This document shows positions 45,693 to 56,066 of a stretch of 64,000 bases of DNA, piece by piece. This DNA comes from Pseudomonas sp. WJP1. Lineage in GTDB: Bacteria; Pseudomonadota; Gammaproteobacteria; Pseudomonadales; Pseudomonadaceae. The translations under genes and the position numbers were made by a program. The DNA lies in the NCBI RefSeq assembly GCF_028471945.1, contig NZ_CP110128.1, forward strand, positions 5,979,001 to 6,043,000, read 5' to 3'. Position 1 is the first letter of the stretch. The number at the start of each line of letters is the position of its first letter. The notes below the pieces were generated by a model. That model did not search any database, was not told where the DNA came from, and saw only the letters and a list, made by a program, of their open reading frames with translations.

Positions 45693-46802
45693 TCAGCAAC
45701 GAATCGTCGGTAGCGCCGACAATCCCCGCTCCCAGATCTGCCACGTGCGCAACCAGACCATGGCCTGCCAATCGCTATCCGCCGGATAGAACTGCTCAAG
45801 CAGATTCAGTTTGATCTCTCGCCCCACCGCATCGTGGACATTACCGTACAGATGCAGCCAGTGGTCGTCGCGCAGATGTCGATGAACGTCCGGCCCCGGA
45901 TACGTCCCGCACTCGATGACGAATGGCATCAACCGCACCTGCGGTAGCGCATCGAGCAGCGCCTGCGAGGTGTAGCCGGTCGCAGTGGCTGCAACACCGG
46001 TTTCGCTCAGCGTGTCGGCACCGGTGTGCAACGTGTAGAGCCACGGGCCGTAAATCCCCTGGGCATCGGCCAGGGCCGGATAAGCTGCCTCGGTGATCGT
46101 CAACAACATCGGATGCCCATACTCCCCGGCGCCGGTGTGCAAGTCGAAACACAGGGCGACGTCAGCATGGGCCACGTGCTTTTGCATGATCTGCTGCAAC
46201 GTGCGGTTCGACCAACTGGGGGCCACCCCGCCGTAGAACAATCCATCCGGATGCGCGTGCTGGCCTCCCTCGACAACCGACATGACCGCAGGCCATCCCA
46301 GCAGGCGGATCTGTTCTTCAAGCAAGGCATCGGCCAGCTCACGCTCAGGCCCTCGCAACTGCGTGCAGGCATAGATGTCGTGCAGCGCTTCATAGGCCTG
46401 GTTGTCCGGCAGCGCACGCTCGAAGTCCAGGTGATTGCGGTTCAGGTCGATATTGTCTTCGTTGACCCGACGCAGCCATGCCATGCCCCAGGGATTGATC
46501 GCATGAATCATCACCACGGCAACATCCGCCGGCAACGAGCGCTTGCCGAGCTCTTGCAACCACTTGATCTGGCAACCCGAGCCATAGAAGCCCTCGACCC
46601 CGTGAGTGCCGCTCAGCGCGATCAGCAGGCGTTTGGCGCCAGGATCGCCGAGCACTGCCACATCGGTGCCCAGGGACTCGCCTGATGGCCCTGTGAGTGG
46701 ATGGGGGTACTCGCTCAGCGTCGCACCGGCCGCGGTTGCCGCCGCCAGGAATTGTTCGCGCTGGGAACGGTAGCTTGGCTGGGTTGGAAACTCGCTTTGC
46801 AT
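45693..46802 (-). CDS. DUF2817 (M14-like zinc peptidase/deacylase) protein
   Basis: A 369-residue protein with the zinc-carboxypeptidase-like pattern: SGTHGVEGFYGS (His and Glu ligands, near residues 69-80), NPWGMAWLRRVNEDNIDLNR (Arg and Asn of the M14 pocket) and DLHTGAGEYGHP (third ligand His). DUF2817 resembles succinylglutamate desuccinylase/aspartoacylase-type enzymes; substrate unknown. I start at the ATG at 46802 (MQSEFPTQPS), with GAGG six bases upstream. It is divergent from the gamma-glutamyltransferase gene, which hints at peptide or amide turnover. Confidence 0.82.
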   Translation of the reverse strand: MQSEFPTQPSYRSQREQFLAAATAAGATLSEYPHPLTGPSGESLGTDVAVLGDPGAKRLLIALSGTHGVEGFYGSGCQIKWLQELGKRSLPADVAVVMIHAINPWGMAWLRRVNEDNIDLNRNHLDFERALPDNQAYEALHDIYACTQLRGPERELADALLEEQIRLLGWPAVMSVVEGGQHAHPDGLFYGGVAPSWSNRTLQQIMQKHVAHADVALCFDLHTGAGEYGHPMLLTITEAAYPALADAQGIYGPWLYTLHTGADTLSETGVAATATGYTSQALLDALPQVRLMPFVIECGTYPGPDVHRHLRDDHWLHLYGNVHDAVGREIKLNLLEQFYPADSDWQAMVWLRTWQIWERGLSALPTIRC

Positions 46803-46967
46803 GTCTGCCTCTTGTGGGTCTTCTGGCCTGATCGCTGGCAATGACCCTACCGAAAATCCGCCCATTGATGAAGCACAACCGAATCCTCACCCCAGGACCT
46901 GGTTTGCGTCACTGCGAGGTCGCCGATACAGTCCCCGGTACCTTTATCCAACGGACGGAGTGCCCCC

Positions 46968-48800
46968 GTGTTCTCAGCCTCCCATTCGAATCGCGCGCGC
47001 CTGCCAGCCCTCGCAGTGATCATCACCGCGCTGACCCTTGGCGCCTGCCACAACGCCTCGGCCCCAACGCTGCCCACCGCACCGGAAAGCGCCTCCGGTT
47101 ACCGCACCGACCTGCAGACCCGACACGCTTCACGCCACATGGCGGCAGCCGCCAACCCACTGGCAGCCGAAGCCGGACGGGAGATGCTGCGTCGCGGTGG
47201 CTCGGCCATCGATGCCGCCATTGCCATGCAGGCGGTGCTGACGCTGGTCGAGCCGCAGTCCTCGGGCATCGGTGGCGGTGCGTTGATCGTGCTCTGGGAT
47301 GGCCAATCCGTGCGCACGTACGACGGGCGCGAAACCGCCCCGGCCGGTGCCACCGAGAAGCTGTTCCTGCAGGCCGACGGTCAACCGATGCCCTTCCCCC
47401 AGGCCCAGATCGGCGGGCGCTCGGTGGGCACGCCAGGGGTGTTGCGAGCCCTTGAACTGGCCCATCGCAAACACGGTCGCCTGCCATGGGCACAACTGTT
47501 CGAGCCCGCCATCGAACTGGCGCAGCAAGGCTTTGTCATCTCGCCTCGCCTGCATCGGCTGATCGCCGCGGACTCGTCCATAAGGCGCTCTGCGGAGATG
47601 ACCGCCTATTTCCTGAATGCCGATGGCAGCCCGAAAGCCAGCGGTACCCTGTTGAAAAATCCACCCTTGGCCGCCGCGCTGCAACGCATCGCCAAGGAAG
47701 GGCCGGATGCCTTGTACAAAGGGCCCATTGCGCAAGAGATCGTTGCCAAGGTCCAGGGTCACGCCAACCCGGGCAGCCTGTCGCTGAGCGACCTGGCCAA
47801 TTACAGCGCCAAGGAACGCGCGCCCTTGTGCACCGACTACAAGCGCTGGCAGGTCTGTGGCATGCCACCCCCCTCGTCGGGCGGGATCGCCATGGCGCAG
47901 ATCCTCGGCACGCTGCAAGCCCTGGAGACACGCAACAAGCGCTGGGCCCTGGCGCCGATGCAACCGCTGAAAACCAGCACGCCCGCCGGCTTCGAACCGA
48001 CCGCCGAAGCCGTGCACCTGATCAGCGAAGCCGAGCGCCTGGCCTATGCCGATCGCGCGCAGTACGTAGCCGACTCGGACTTCGTGCCAGTGCCCGTCAA
48101 GGGCCTGATTGACCCGGCTTACCTGGCCAGCCGGGCGGCACTGATCGGCGAGCACAGCATGGGCACGGCCAAGCCCGGCACACCGCCGGGCATCCAGGTC
48201 GCCTACGCGCCAGACCGCTCCCCTCTGCGCATCTCCACCTCGCAAGTGGTGGCGGTCGATGACCAGGGCGGCGCAGTGTCCATGACCACCACCATCGAAT
48301 CCGCTTTCGGCTCGCATGTGATGGTCCAGGGCTTCCTGCTCAACAACGAGATGACCGATTTCTCGTTCATTCCCGAGGAGAACGGCCAGAAAGTCGCCAA
48401 CCGCGTCGAGCCCGGCAAGCGCCCACGCTCGTCCATGGCCCCAACCTTGATCTTCGACCGCCAGAGCGGTGAATTCGTCGCCAGCGTCGGCTCTCCCGGC
48501 GGCTCGCAAATCATCGAATACGTCGCCAAAACCACCGTCGGCCTGCTCGACTGGAACCTCGATGCACAAACAGCCATCAACCTGCCCAACTTCGGCAGCC
48601 GAAATGGCCCGACCGAACTGGAGAACGGCCAGTTCAGCCCGGCGCTGATACAGGCACTCAAGGACAAGGGACACAGCGTCAACGAAATCGACATGACCAG
48701 CGGCACCCAAGCGATTGTCCGGGTCAAGGATGCACAGGGAAAGGCGTCGCTGGCCGGTGGGGCCGATCCCAGGCGCGAAGGGGAAGCATTGGGGGATTGA
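46968..48800 (+). CDS. ggt: Gamma-glutamyltransferase (lipoprotein form)
   Basis: A 610-residue Ntn-hydrolase precursor that cleaves gamma-glutamyl bonds of glutathione and related peptides. The N-terminus has a lipobox (TLGAC, Cys27), so it is membrane-anchored rather than freely periplasmic. SSGIGGGALIVLWDG, PPPSSGGIAMAQ and SPGGSQIIEYV are family blocks. The self-cleavage Thr should be the one in ISTSQVVAVDDQGGAVSMTT, aligning with E. coli Thr391. It starts with GTG behind CGGAG. It is divergent from the DUF2817 gene. Confidence 0.92.
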   Translation: MFSASHSNRARLPALAVIITALTLGACHNASAPTLPTAPESASGYRTDLQTRHASRHMAAAANPLAAEAGREMLRRGGSAIDAAIAMQAVLTLVEPQSSGIGGGALIVLWDGQSVRTYDGRETAPAGATEKLFLQADGQPMPFPQAQIGGRSVGTPGVLRALELAHRKHGRLPWAQLFEPAIELAQQGFVISPRLHRLIAADSSIRRSAEMTAYFLNADGSPKASGTLLKNPPLAAALQRIAKEGPDALYKGPIAQEIVAKVQGHANPGSLSLSDLANYSAKERAPLCTDYKRWQVCGMPPPSSGGIAMAQILGTLQALETRNKRWALAPMQPLKTSTPAGFEPTAEAVHLISEAERLAYADRAQYVADSDFVPVPVKGLIDPAYLASRAALIGEHSMGTAKPGTPPGIQVAYAPDRSPLRISTSQVVAVDDQGGAVSMTTTIESAFGSHVMVQGFLLNNEMTDFSFIPEENGQKVANRVEPGKRPRSSMAPTLIFDRQSGEFVASVGSPGGSQIIEYVAKTTVGLLDWNLDAQTAINLPNFGSRNGPTELENGQFSPALIQALKDKGHSVNEIDMTSGTQAIVRVKDAQGKASLAGGADPRREGEALGD

Positions 48801-48881
48801 GTCGCATAACCGCGTGAAGGGGCCTGCCTTGCCGCTGGCAGGCCCTGTCGATGAACTCGCAGGCAACGAACCCGTGCCCGC

Positions 48882-49976
48882 TCAACGACTGATCTTCAAC
48901 GCCTGTCGAGCCTGGTGTTTCGCCAGTGCCAAGTCAATCAGCCGCGTGACCAGCTCACTGTAGGTCATGCCCGCTGCCTGCCACAGTTTCGGGTACATGC
49001 TGATGCGGGTGAAACCCGGTAGCGAATTGATCTCGTTGATCAAGACCTCTCCGCTCTCGGTCAAAAATACATCGACCCGCGCCAGCCCGGAGCAGCCGAG
49101 CACCTGGAACGCCTCGACCGCCATGGCACGAATACGCTCGCTGGCTTCGACGCTGATATTGGCCGGCACCACCACTTCAGCAGCTTTCTCATCGATGTAC
49201 TTGCTGTCGTAGGAATAGAAGCCACTGTGCACCACGATCTCGCCACAACCGCTGGCGATGGCATCTTCGTTGCCCAGTACCGCGCATTCGATCTCGCGCC
49301 CCTTGACCGCCGACTCGATCAACACCTTTTCATCGAAGCTCAATGCCAGCTCGACCGCCGCCGCATATTCGGTTTCGTCGGCCACTTTGCTTACACCGAC
49401 GGAAGAACCCTGGTTGGCCGGTTTGACGAACAGCGGCAGGCCGAGCTTGCCGCTGACCTCGGCGAAGCCTGTGCGCGAGGCGCTGGCGCGGGTCAGGGTG
49501 ACGAACGGCGTGACGGCCAGGCCGGCATCACGCAACAGGCGCTTGCTGATGTCCTTGTCCATGCAAACCGCCGAACCCAGCACATCGGAACCGACGAACG
49601 GCAAATCGGCCATGCGCAGCAAACCCTGCAGGCAACCGTCTTCACCCAGGGTGCCGTGAACAATCGGGAAGATCACGTCGACGTGGCCCAGCAGTTCGGG
49701 ACCGGCGGTTTCCACCAATTGCTGGCGGGCTTTGCCCGGAACCACGGCCAATTCGCGATTGGATTGATTGAGCGCGATCAGGGCCGGGTTTTCCTGGTTC
49801 AGCAGGAAGTTCGAGGGATCGTTGAGGTGCCAGTGGCCTTGCTTGTCGATGCCGATCAGCACCGGCTCGAAGCGCGAACGATCCAGTGCATCGACAATGT
49901 TTTTTGCCGACTGCAGCGACACCTCGTGCTCGGCCGAGCGGCCCCCAAAAATAACGCCAACACGCAGTTTACTCAT
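48882..49976 (-). CDS. ddlA: D-alanine--D-alanine ligase A
   Basis: A 364-residue ATP-grasp enzyme making D-Ala-D-Ala for peptidoglycan. It has [19 protein letters not shown] at the N-terminus, the [15 protein letters not shown] loop, [14 protein letters not shown] and the C-terminal metal-binding [19 protein letters not shown]. The length and insertions match the DdlA subtype. It is alone on its strand, separate from the mur cluster where ddlB usually lies. Confidence 0.95.
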   Translation of the reverse strand: MSKLRVGVIFGGRSAEHEVSLQSAKNIVDALDRSRFEPVLIGIDKQGHWHLNDPSNFLLNQENPALIALNQSNRELAVVPGKARQQLVETAGPELLGHVDVIFPIVHGTLGEDGCLQGLLRMADLPFVGSDVLGSAVCMDKDISKRLLRDAGLAVTPFVTLTRASASRTGFAEVSGKLGLPLFVKPANQGSSVGVSKVADETEYAAAVELALSFDEKVLIESAVKGREIECAVLGNEDAIASGCGEIVVHSGFYSYDSKYIDEKAAEVVVPANISVEASERIRAMAVEAFQVLGCSGLARVDVFLTESGEVLINEINSLPGFTRISMYPKLWQAAGMTYSELVTRLIDLALAKHQARQALKISR

Positions 49977-50021
49977 TGCCTGACCTCATTGTGGATGGCT
50001 TGCAACCGGGTAGCCGCCACG

Positions 50022-50621
50022 TTACGACTGCAAGGTCTTGCCGTCCAGCGGCTCGCCGATTGTCAGGAAGTGCCCGCCCGCAACGTGGTGCAAGGTGCGC
50101 AACGCGTCCTGTCCCTCGAAGTGCCAGCGGCCGTCACTGAACACTCGCTCGTCGGCCTGAGCGGCAATCACTTCAGCCACGAACAGATCGTATTGCTGGT
50201 GATTATCGGGCTCCGGCAACAGTCGACATTCCAGCCAGGCGACACAGCCTTCGAGCATGGGTGCATCGATCAACTCAGCGTCGAAGGTCGGCAAGCCATA
50301 GACCTGGAATTTGTCGCGTCCCTGGTCCCTGGTCAATTCCAGGCCGGAGGTCGAGCCAACGGTCTGCACGATATCCGCCTGGGCTGCACAGGGGACGTTC
50401 AGCACGAAGGTCGCCGAGGCCTCCAGCAGCTTTCGGGTCCAGGTGGACTTGTCTAGAACCACTGCAATTTTTGGCGGTTCGAAATCCAGCGGCATCGCCC
50501 AGGCAGCCGCCATGATATTGCGCTGTCCGCCATGGGCCGCGCTGACCAGCACGGTCGGCCCGTGGTTGAGCAGGCGATAAGCCTTGGACAACGGGACCGA
50601 ACGGCGATGGGAAACGCTCAT
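50022..50621 (-). CDS. Flavin reductase-like domain protein
   Basis: A 199-residue protein of the FMN-binding split-barrel flavin reductase type (NHGPTVLVSAAHGGQRNIMAAAW, then FEPPKIAVVLDKSTWTRK and FVLNVP). It probably binds FMN and reduces flavin or acts as a flavoprotein oxidoreductase; the partner is unknown. It lies downstream of the small XRE regulator on the same strand with a 51-base gap, so it may be independent. Confidence 0.87.
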   Translation of the reverse strand: MSVSHRRSVPLSKAYRLLNHGPTVLVSAAHGGQRNIMAAAWAMPLDFEPPKIAVVLDKSTWTRKLLEASATFVLNVPCAAQADIVQTVGSTSGLELTRDQGRDKFQVYGLPTFDAELIDAPMLEGCVAWLECRLLPEPDNHQQYDLFVAEVIAAQADERVFSDGRWHFEGQDALRTLHHVAGGHFLTIGEPLDGKTLQS

Positions 50622-50672
50622 GGATGTCTGCTCCTTGGAAGAAGCACCGATTGTAACGGGATAACCCCCTGC

Positions 50673-50891
50673 TTAATGTTTCTCGACGGTAGAAACATGG
50701 GCCAGCAGGTCGCCGGGCTGACAACTCAAATATTGGCAAATAGCGTCCAGGGTGGCCAGCCGTATGCCCTTTACCTTGCCCTGTTTGAGCAAGGAAAGGT
50801 TCGCCTCGGTAATTCCGATGGCTGCTGCAAGGTCTTTGGATTTAACTTTGCGCAATGCAAGCATCACATCCAGCTGGATGACAATTGACAT
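50673..50891 (-). CDS. Small XRE/Cro-CI family regulator (YozG-like)
   Basis: A 72-residue protein that is a single HTH domain: LDVMLALRKVKSKDLAAAIG (helices 1-2), ITEANLSLLKQGKVKGIRL (recognition helix) and LDAICQYLSCQPGDLL. This HTH_26 type is typically encoded immediately after a DUF2975 membrane protein, as here (7-base gap), and the pair is thought to act as a membrane-linked regulatory unit. Likely operator: the AT-rich dyad at 51522-51548. Confidence 0.87.
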   Translation of the reverse strand: MSIVIQLDVMLALRKVKSKDLAAAIGITEANLSLLKQGKVKGIRLATLDAICQYLSCQPGDLLAHVSTVEKH

Positions 50892-50898
50892 AACGATC

Positions 50899-51459
50899 TC
50901 AAACGAAGGTTTGGTTTTCAGAGTTCACTGCGCTGGCTTCCCGTAGGATTCGCGCAATTATCGAAATACACGCAGCCATGAACAGCGCCACAAAAGTCGC
51001 AGCCGTGAGGCTGATGGTAAACAGCCGTTCACCTTGCGGCTCATTCATCGTAACCCAGAGGCTGAGCATCGGTTCACACACAAAATCGAGCAACACCCAC
51101 AGAGCGACCGCCTTCCCGACCTTGCCCAGGCACAACGCTGCGTCAATGGAAAAATACTCACCGCTGGCATAGCGCTGGAAAAGCCGACGCAAATGTCCAA
51201 GGCCGACTGTCAACGCCAACAACGGCACACTCGAAAGCAGAAGACCGCCCAATCTTTGCCACCAGGGAAACAGTGCCACCACGTCGGTCCTATCCGAGAG
51301 CTGCCGATCCGTCAGCGCGAACCCCAACCCCAATCCTTGTGGCGAAGCCAAAGAGGGAAAGCACCACAGGGCCGCATTGAGCAGCAGCATAAGGACCATC
51401 AGTCCAAGGGTTATAGTCGCCATTCGCTGGCTTAAACTGGCAAGGCTGGTAGGGATCAT
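50899..51459 (-). CDS. DUF2975 membrane protein
   Basis: A 186-residue inner-membrane protein with four hydrophobic segments (about residues 15-35, 66-86, 110-130 and 148-172) and the RLFQRYASGEYFSIDAALCL loop typical of DUF2975. Function unknown; members pair with a small XRE regulator. The ATG at 51459 has GAGGCG upstream. Confidence 0.85.
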   Translation of the reverse strand: MIPTSLASLSQRMATITLGLMVLMLLLNAALWCFPSLASPQGLGLGFALTDRQLSDRTDVVALFPWWQRLGGLLLSSVPLLALTVGLGHLRRLFQRYASGEYFSIDAALCLGKVGKAVALWVLLDFVCEPMLSLWVTMNEPQGERLFTISLTAATFVALFMAACISIIARILREASAVNSENQTFV

Positions 51460-51521
51460 GGTGACGCCTCATAAACAATGAATGTGAGGCAGAGACTAAA
51501 GCCAAAATTATCGTAATACAG

Positions 51522-51548
51522 TAATTAATTATTGCACGATATTAATTA
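51522..51548. promoter_or_regulatory. AT-rich dyad upstream of the DUF2975-XRE pair
   Basis: taattaat (51522-51529) and attaatta (51541-51548) are exact inverses, 11 bases apart. It lies about 60-90 bases upstream of the DUF2975 start in otherwise GC-rich DNA; a candidate autoregulatory site and promoter region. Confidence 0.55.
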
Positions 51549-51685
51549 ATCATCCAGGCGAACAGTTCATGGATATTGGCTTCCCGGCAGAAAAACTGGT
51601 TGTAAGGGGAGAAAGATCCCAGGTCAGATCAAGGCCAACAACGTTTAGGAGCGATGCTCCTACATGAGGGAAACGCAGCGCTGAC

Positions 51686-53002
51686 TCAAGTCGAGAGCTG
51701 ATTGGCAAACTGCCCCACCGCATTCACCACTTTCTGCGCCCCGTCCTGGATCTCGATGATCACCGAACCCGCTTCCGCCGCCAGCGCCAGCCCCTGCTCC
51801 GCCTGAAGCTTGCCATCGGTCATCAGGGCCACGGCGTTACGCGCCATGTCCTGGTTTTGCCGCACCACGAGGACTATCTCGTCGGTGGCCTGGCTGGTGC
51901 GCGAGGCCAGTTGCCGAACCTCGTCCGCCACCACGGCAAAGCCTCGCCCTTGCTCACCGGCACGGGCCGCTTCGATGGCCGCGTTGAGCGCCAGCAGGTT
52001 GGTTTGTTCGGCAATCCCGCTGATGGTCTTGACGATGGTGCCGATCACCAGCGATTGCTCATTCAAGGCTTCGATGCCATCGCCAGCGGTTTGCATGTGT
52101 TTGGCCAGGTCACGCATCACATCCACCGCCTGCGTCACCACGGCGTTGCCGCGCTGGGCGCTTTGATCGGTTTGCTGCGAGGTGCCGTAGGCAATGTTGG
52201 CCGCTTCGGCCACTGCCTGCTCCTGATTGACCTGATCGGTGATCACCGTGGCGAATTTCACCACTTTGTAGAGCTTGTTGTTGGCATCGGTCACCGGGTT
52301 GTAGGAAGCCTCCAGCCAGACTGTACGACCATGGCTGTCGACGCGCTTGAAACGCTCGGCCACAAACTCGCCGGCGTTCAGGCGACGCCAGAAGGCCTGG
52401 TATTCGGCACTGTTGTAGTCCTCGGGAAAGCAAAAAGTGCGGTGATGTTTACCCTTGATCTGCGCCAGGCTGTAGCCCATGCCACTGAGAAAGCGGTCGT
52501 TGGCTGATAGTACGTTACCGTTGAGGTCGAACTCGATCACCGCCGTCGAGCGCACCAGCGCACCGATCAGGTTTTCGTGCTCGCGGGAGGCCTCGATGGT
52601 GCGGGTCAGGTCGCTGGAGAAAATCGAAAAATGCTTGATCCGGCCATCTGCCGTGCGCACGGGCTGCACGATCGAACGCAACCAGGCTTCCTGGCCGGTG
52701 CCGCGCAACAGGCGCACGGCCCCGGCAAAGTGCTCGCCACGGCTCAGGGCGGTCTTGAAACGCAGCTGGAATGGGTCATTTTTTACATGATCCGGAACAA
52801 TCTCTTCGATATGCCGGCCAATCAGCTCGTTGCTCTTGTAGTGCATCTCGCTGAGGAAGTTCTGGTTGACCGACTGCACCCGCCCATCAATATCGAGGGT
52901 CAGCACGAGCATCTCGCTTTCCAGGCTTTCCTTGACTTGCTGCAGGCTGGAGAGTTCTTCGCGAAGAGCCGACAGCTCCTGCTTCAAGCGTTTATTGAAC
53001 AT
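51686..53002 (-). CDS. Soluble PAS-PAS chemoreceptor, BdlA-like
   Basis: A 438-residue protein without membrane helices. An N-terminal coiled coil (residues about 1-32) is followed by two PAS domains (about 33-140 and 155-265; FHAGE-like haem/FAD features cannot be judged), then a methyl-accepting signalling domain with the hairpin [18 protein letters not shown] and [16 protein letters not shown]. This layout equals BdlA, the P. aeruginosa biofilm-dispersion regulator (about 417 residues). The C-terminal helix after the hairpin is short. It is monocistronic; no che genes nearby. Confidence 0.87.
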   Translation of the reverse strand: MFNKRLKQELSALREELSSLQQVKESLESEMLVLTLDIDGRVQSVNQNFLSEMHYKSNELIGRHIEEIVPDHVKNDPFQLRFKTALSRGEHFAGAVRLLRGTGQEAWLRSIVQPVRTADGRIKHFSIFSSDLTRTIEASREHENLIGALVRSTAVIEFDLNGNVLSANDRFLSGMGYSLAQIKGKHHRTFCFPEDYNSAEYQAFWRRLNAGEFVAERFKRVDSHGRTVWLEASYNPVTDANNKLYKVVKFATVITDQVNQEQAVAEAANIAYGTSQQTDQSAQRGNAVVTQAVDVMRDLAKHMQTAGDGIEALNEQSLVIGTIVKTISGIAEQTNLLALNAAIEAARAGEQGRGFAVVADEVRQLASRTSQATDEIVLVVRQNQDMARNAVALMTDGKLQAEQGLALAAEAGSVIIEIQDGAQKVVNAVGQFANQLST

Positions 53003-53132
53003 GGGGGACGCACCGATGGGCTGGGATAAAAAGCGACTTGCAGCCTAGCCATCGGCCTTGCGGAGGTTTTCTGAAGAGCGCCTGGGGATTGTCCTACAAA
53101 TAAAATGACACCGCGCCAATCGCCCCTGCCTG

Positions 53133-54446
53133 TCACGCCGTACCAGCGGCCGGGCAACTGGCGACTCTTGGCATCCGCGTGCCGAAATACGCCGCACTGC
53201 CCACGCCCACCGCGCCCATCACGGCACAGAAGATCACGCAGATCCAGGGGCTCCACGGCATCAGACCGATCAACAGCAAAGGTGTGATACTCGCCCAGGC
53301 GGCGTAGGCAATGTTGTAGGTGAAGGAAATACCCGAGACGCGAATCCGCGCAGGGAACAGGCTGACCATCACCGACGGCACCGCGCCCACCACCCCGCAA
53401 CTCAGTCCGGCCACCGCGTAAGCCAGGCCGACCCAGTTGCCGCCGCTGATCAGGCAAGCGTAGAGCACGCCGATGCCCAGGGGCAACAGCAGGCTATAGA
53501 GCATGACGGTGCGCCAGGCGCCGATGCGGTCGACCAGCAAACCGGCGAGCACGCAACCGATGTTCAGGAAAACGATGCCCAGTGCGCTAAGGGCGAAGGT
53601 GTGGCTGGCGGTCATGCCGAAGGTTTTCTGCATCATGGTCGGGGTGATGACCACGAACACCACCACCGCCGACGTCAGCACGCAGGTGAGGATCATCGCC
53701 GGCAGCAGGGCCAGGCGATGTTCGCGCAGGACCGCCCGCAACGGCAACTCGACGGCCGACTCGCGCCGGGCCTGCATGGCCATGAACACCGGGGTTTCGC
53801 TGAGCCAGCGCCGCAGCCAGACGCCAATCACGCCGAACACCCCACCCAGCAGGAAAGGATATCGCCAGGCGTAATCGAGGATTTCAGCCGGAGTGAAAGC
53901 CTGCGCCAGGAACGTTGCCGTCAGGGCCCCGAGCAAATAACCGAAGGTCAGCCCCGCCTGCAGGAAGCCCAGGGCGTAGCCGCGATGGCCGACCGGCGCG
54001 TGCTCGGCCACGAATACCCAGGCGCTCGGCACCTCGCCACCCACCGCCGCGCCCTGGAGCACGCGCAGGGCCAACAGCAGCAGCGGCGCGAAATAGCCGA
54101 TCTGCGCGTAGGTCGGCATGATCCCGATCAGCAGGCACGGCAACGCCATCATCAGGATGCTCAGGCTGAACACCTTCTTGCGACCCATACTGTCGGCGAA
54201 GTGCGCCATCAGGATCCCGCCCAGGGGCCGTGCCAGGTACCCGGTGACGAAGATGCCGAAGCTTTGCAGCAGCCGCAGCCATTCAGGCATTTCCGGCGGG
54301 AAAAACAGCTGGCTCAAGGTCAGGGCGAAAAATACGAAGATGATGAAATCGTAGATTTCCAGCGCACCGCCGAGGGCCGCGAGCCCCAGGGTCTTGTAGT
54401 CCGAGCGGCTGAACGGTTGCGGGCGTGGATCGATATTGGCAGTCAT
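53133..54446 (-). CDS. MFS transporter, metabolite:H+ symporter (MHS) family
   Basis: A 437-residue 12-helix transporter. MHS features are SDYKTLGLAALGGALEIYDF at helix 1, FADSMGRKKVFSLSI (loop 2-3) and RVLQGAAVGGEVPSAWVFVAEHAP (helix 5). The family (ProP, KgtP, ShiA, citrate) imports carboxylates or betaines; the substrate is not readable. I use the ATG at 54446 (MTANIDPRPQ). It is divergent from atoE. Confidence 0.88.
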   Translation of the reverse strand: MTANIDPRPQPFSRSDYKTLGLAALGGALEIYDFIIFVFFALTLSQLFFPPEMPEWLRLLQSFGIFVTGYLARPLGGILMAHFADSMGRKKVFSLSILMMALPCLLIGIMPTYAQIGYFAPLLLLALRVLQGAAVGGEVPSAWVFVAEHAPVGHRGYALGFLQAGLTFGYLLGALTATFLAQAFTPAEILDYAWRYPFLLGGVFGVIGVWLRRWLSETPVFMAMQARRESAVELPLRAVLREHRLALLPAMILTCVLTSAVVVFVVITPTMMQKTFGMTASHTFALSALGIVFLNIGCVLAGLLVDRIGAWRTVMLYSLLLPLGIGVLYACLISGGNWVGLAYAVAGLSCGVVGAVPSVMVSLFPARIRVSGISFTYNIAYAAWASITPLLLIGLMPWSPWICVIFCAVMGAVGVGSAAYFGTRMPRVASCPAAGTA

Positions 54447-54647
54447 GAAAAAGAACTCTGGCACAGGCAAAAACCAAGGCGCCCATGGTCTACGCAAACG
54501 CGCCGGCGGACAACCCGTTAGACCAAAGTCCCATAGCCGCAAAACAGCGCCGCAAAACGCCCTCGCTTGAATTAAGGTTGCCGTCTGTCCAGAGGGGCTC
54601 GTGCTGCCCCGAAGACCACAACAAACATAAAAATTCGAGGAAGTCCC

Positions 54648-56066
54648 GTGGCCGCTGATATCGAAGATACCCGCTCCGCCCGCTTTGCCCTGCGCTGTTC
54701 AAGTTTTGCCGAACGCTGGTTCCCCGACTCCTGGGTGTTTGCCGCCCTGGCCGTGATCATCGTCGCCGTGGCCACCATGGCCATGGGCGCCAAGCCGACT
54801 GACGCGGCCATGGCCTTTGGCGATGGTTTCTGGAGCCTGATCCCGTTCACCATGCAAATGGCGTTCGTGGTGATCGGCGGGTATGTGGTCGCCAGTTCGC
54901 CACCGGCGGTGAAGCTGATCGACCGCCTGGCGAAACTGCCGAAAAACGGACGCTCCGCGGTAGCCTGGGTGGCGCTGATCTCCATGGTCGCGTCGCTGCT
55001 CAATTGGGGGTTGTCGCTGGTGTTCGGCGGTCTGCTGGTGCGCGCGCTGGCGCGCCGCACGGACCTGAAGATGGACTACCGCGCCGCGGGTGCGGCCGCG
55101 TACCTGGGGTTGGGCGCGGTGTGGGCCCTGGGACTGTCTTCGTCTGCGGCGCAGTTGCAGGCCAACCCGGCCAGCCTGCCGCCGTCGATCCTGTCGATTA
55201 CCGGTGTGATTCCTTTCACCCAAACGATCTTCCTCTGGCAATCGGGCGTCATGTTGCTGGCCTTGATCGTCATCTCGCTGATCATCGCCTACGCCACCGC
55301 CCCCGGCCCGAACACGGCGCGAGACGCCGAAGCCTGTGGCGTCGACCCGAGTTTCAACCTGCCGCCGCTGCAGCCACGCACCCGTCCCGGCGAATGGCTG
55401 GAACACAGCCCGCTGCTGACCATCCTGTTGGTGTTGCTGGCGGCTGGGTGGCTGTTCCATGAGTTTTCCACCAAGCCGGCGATCAGCGCGATTTCCGGCC
55501 TGAACACCTACAACTTCCTGTTCATCATGCTCGGCGCCCTGCTGCACTGGCGCCCGCGCAGCTTTCTCGACGCGGTGGCCCGTGCAGTGCCAACCACCAC
55601 CGGCGTGCTGATCCAGTTCCCGCTGTACGGTTCGATCGCCGCGCTGATGACCACGGTCAAGGGCGCCGATGCGCAGACCCTGGCCCACCACATCTCGACC
55701 TTCTTCGTCAGCATTGCCTCCCACGACACCTATGCCCTGCTGATGGGCGTGTACTCGGCGATCCTCGGCTTCTTCATTCCGTCCGGCGGCGGCAAGTGGA
55801 TCATCGAAGCGCCGTACGTGATGCAAGTGGCGAACGACCTGAACTACCACCTGGGCTGGGCGGTGCAGATCTACAACGCCGCCGAAGCCCTGCCCAACCT
55901 GATCAACCCCTTCTACATGCTGCCGCTGCTGGGTGTGCTCGGCTTGAAGGCGCGGGACCTGATCGGCTTCTCGTTCGTGCAGTTGCTGGTGCACACGCCG
56001 CTGGTGCTGCTGTTGCTGTGGGCGCTGGGAACGACGCTGTCGTATACCCCACCGGTGATGCCATAA
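54648..56066 (+). CDS. atoE: Short-chain fatty acid transporter AtoE
   Basis: A 472-residue membrane protein with about 11-12 helices. It matches the AtoE/TIGR00366 type: RFALRCSSFAERWFPDSWVF at the N-terminus and FFIPSGGGKWIIEAPYVMQ near residue 380. It carries short-chain fatty acids such as acetoacetate or butyrate into the cell. It starts with GTG behind GAGGAAG. No ato or bdh catabolic genes adjoin it. Confidence 0.9.
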   Translation: MAADIEDTRSARFALRCSSFAERWFPDSWVFAALAVIIVAVATMAMGAKPTDAAMAFGDGFWSLIPFTMQMAFVVIGGYVVASSPPAVKLIDRLAKLPKNGRSAVAWVALISMVASLLNWGLSLVFGGLLVRALARRTDLKMDYRAAGAAAYLGLGAVWALGLSSSAAQLQANPASLPPSILSITGVIPFTQTIFLWQSGVMLLALIVISLIIAYATAPGPNTARDAEACGVDPSFNLPPLQPRTRPGEWLEHSPLLTILLVLLAAGWLFHEFSTKPAISAISGLNTYNFLFIMLGALLHWRPRSFLDAVARAVPTTTGVLIQFPLYGSIAALMTTVKGADAQTLAHHISTFFVSIASHDTYALLMGVYSAILGFFIPSGGGKWIIEAPYVMQVANDLNYHLGWAVQIYNAAEALPNLINPFYMLPLLGVLGLKARDLIGFSFVQLLVHTPLVLLLLWALGTTLSYTPPVMP

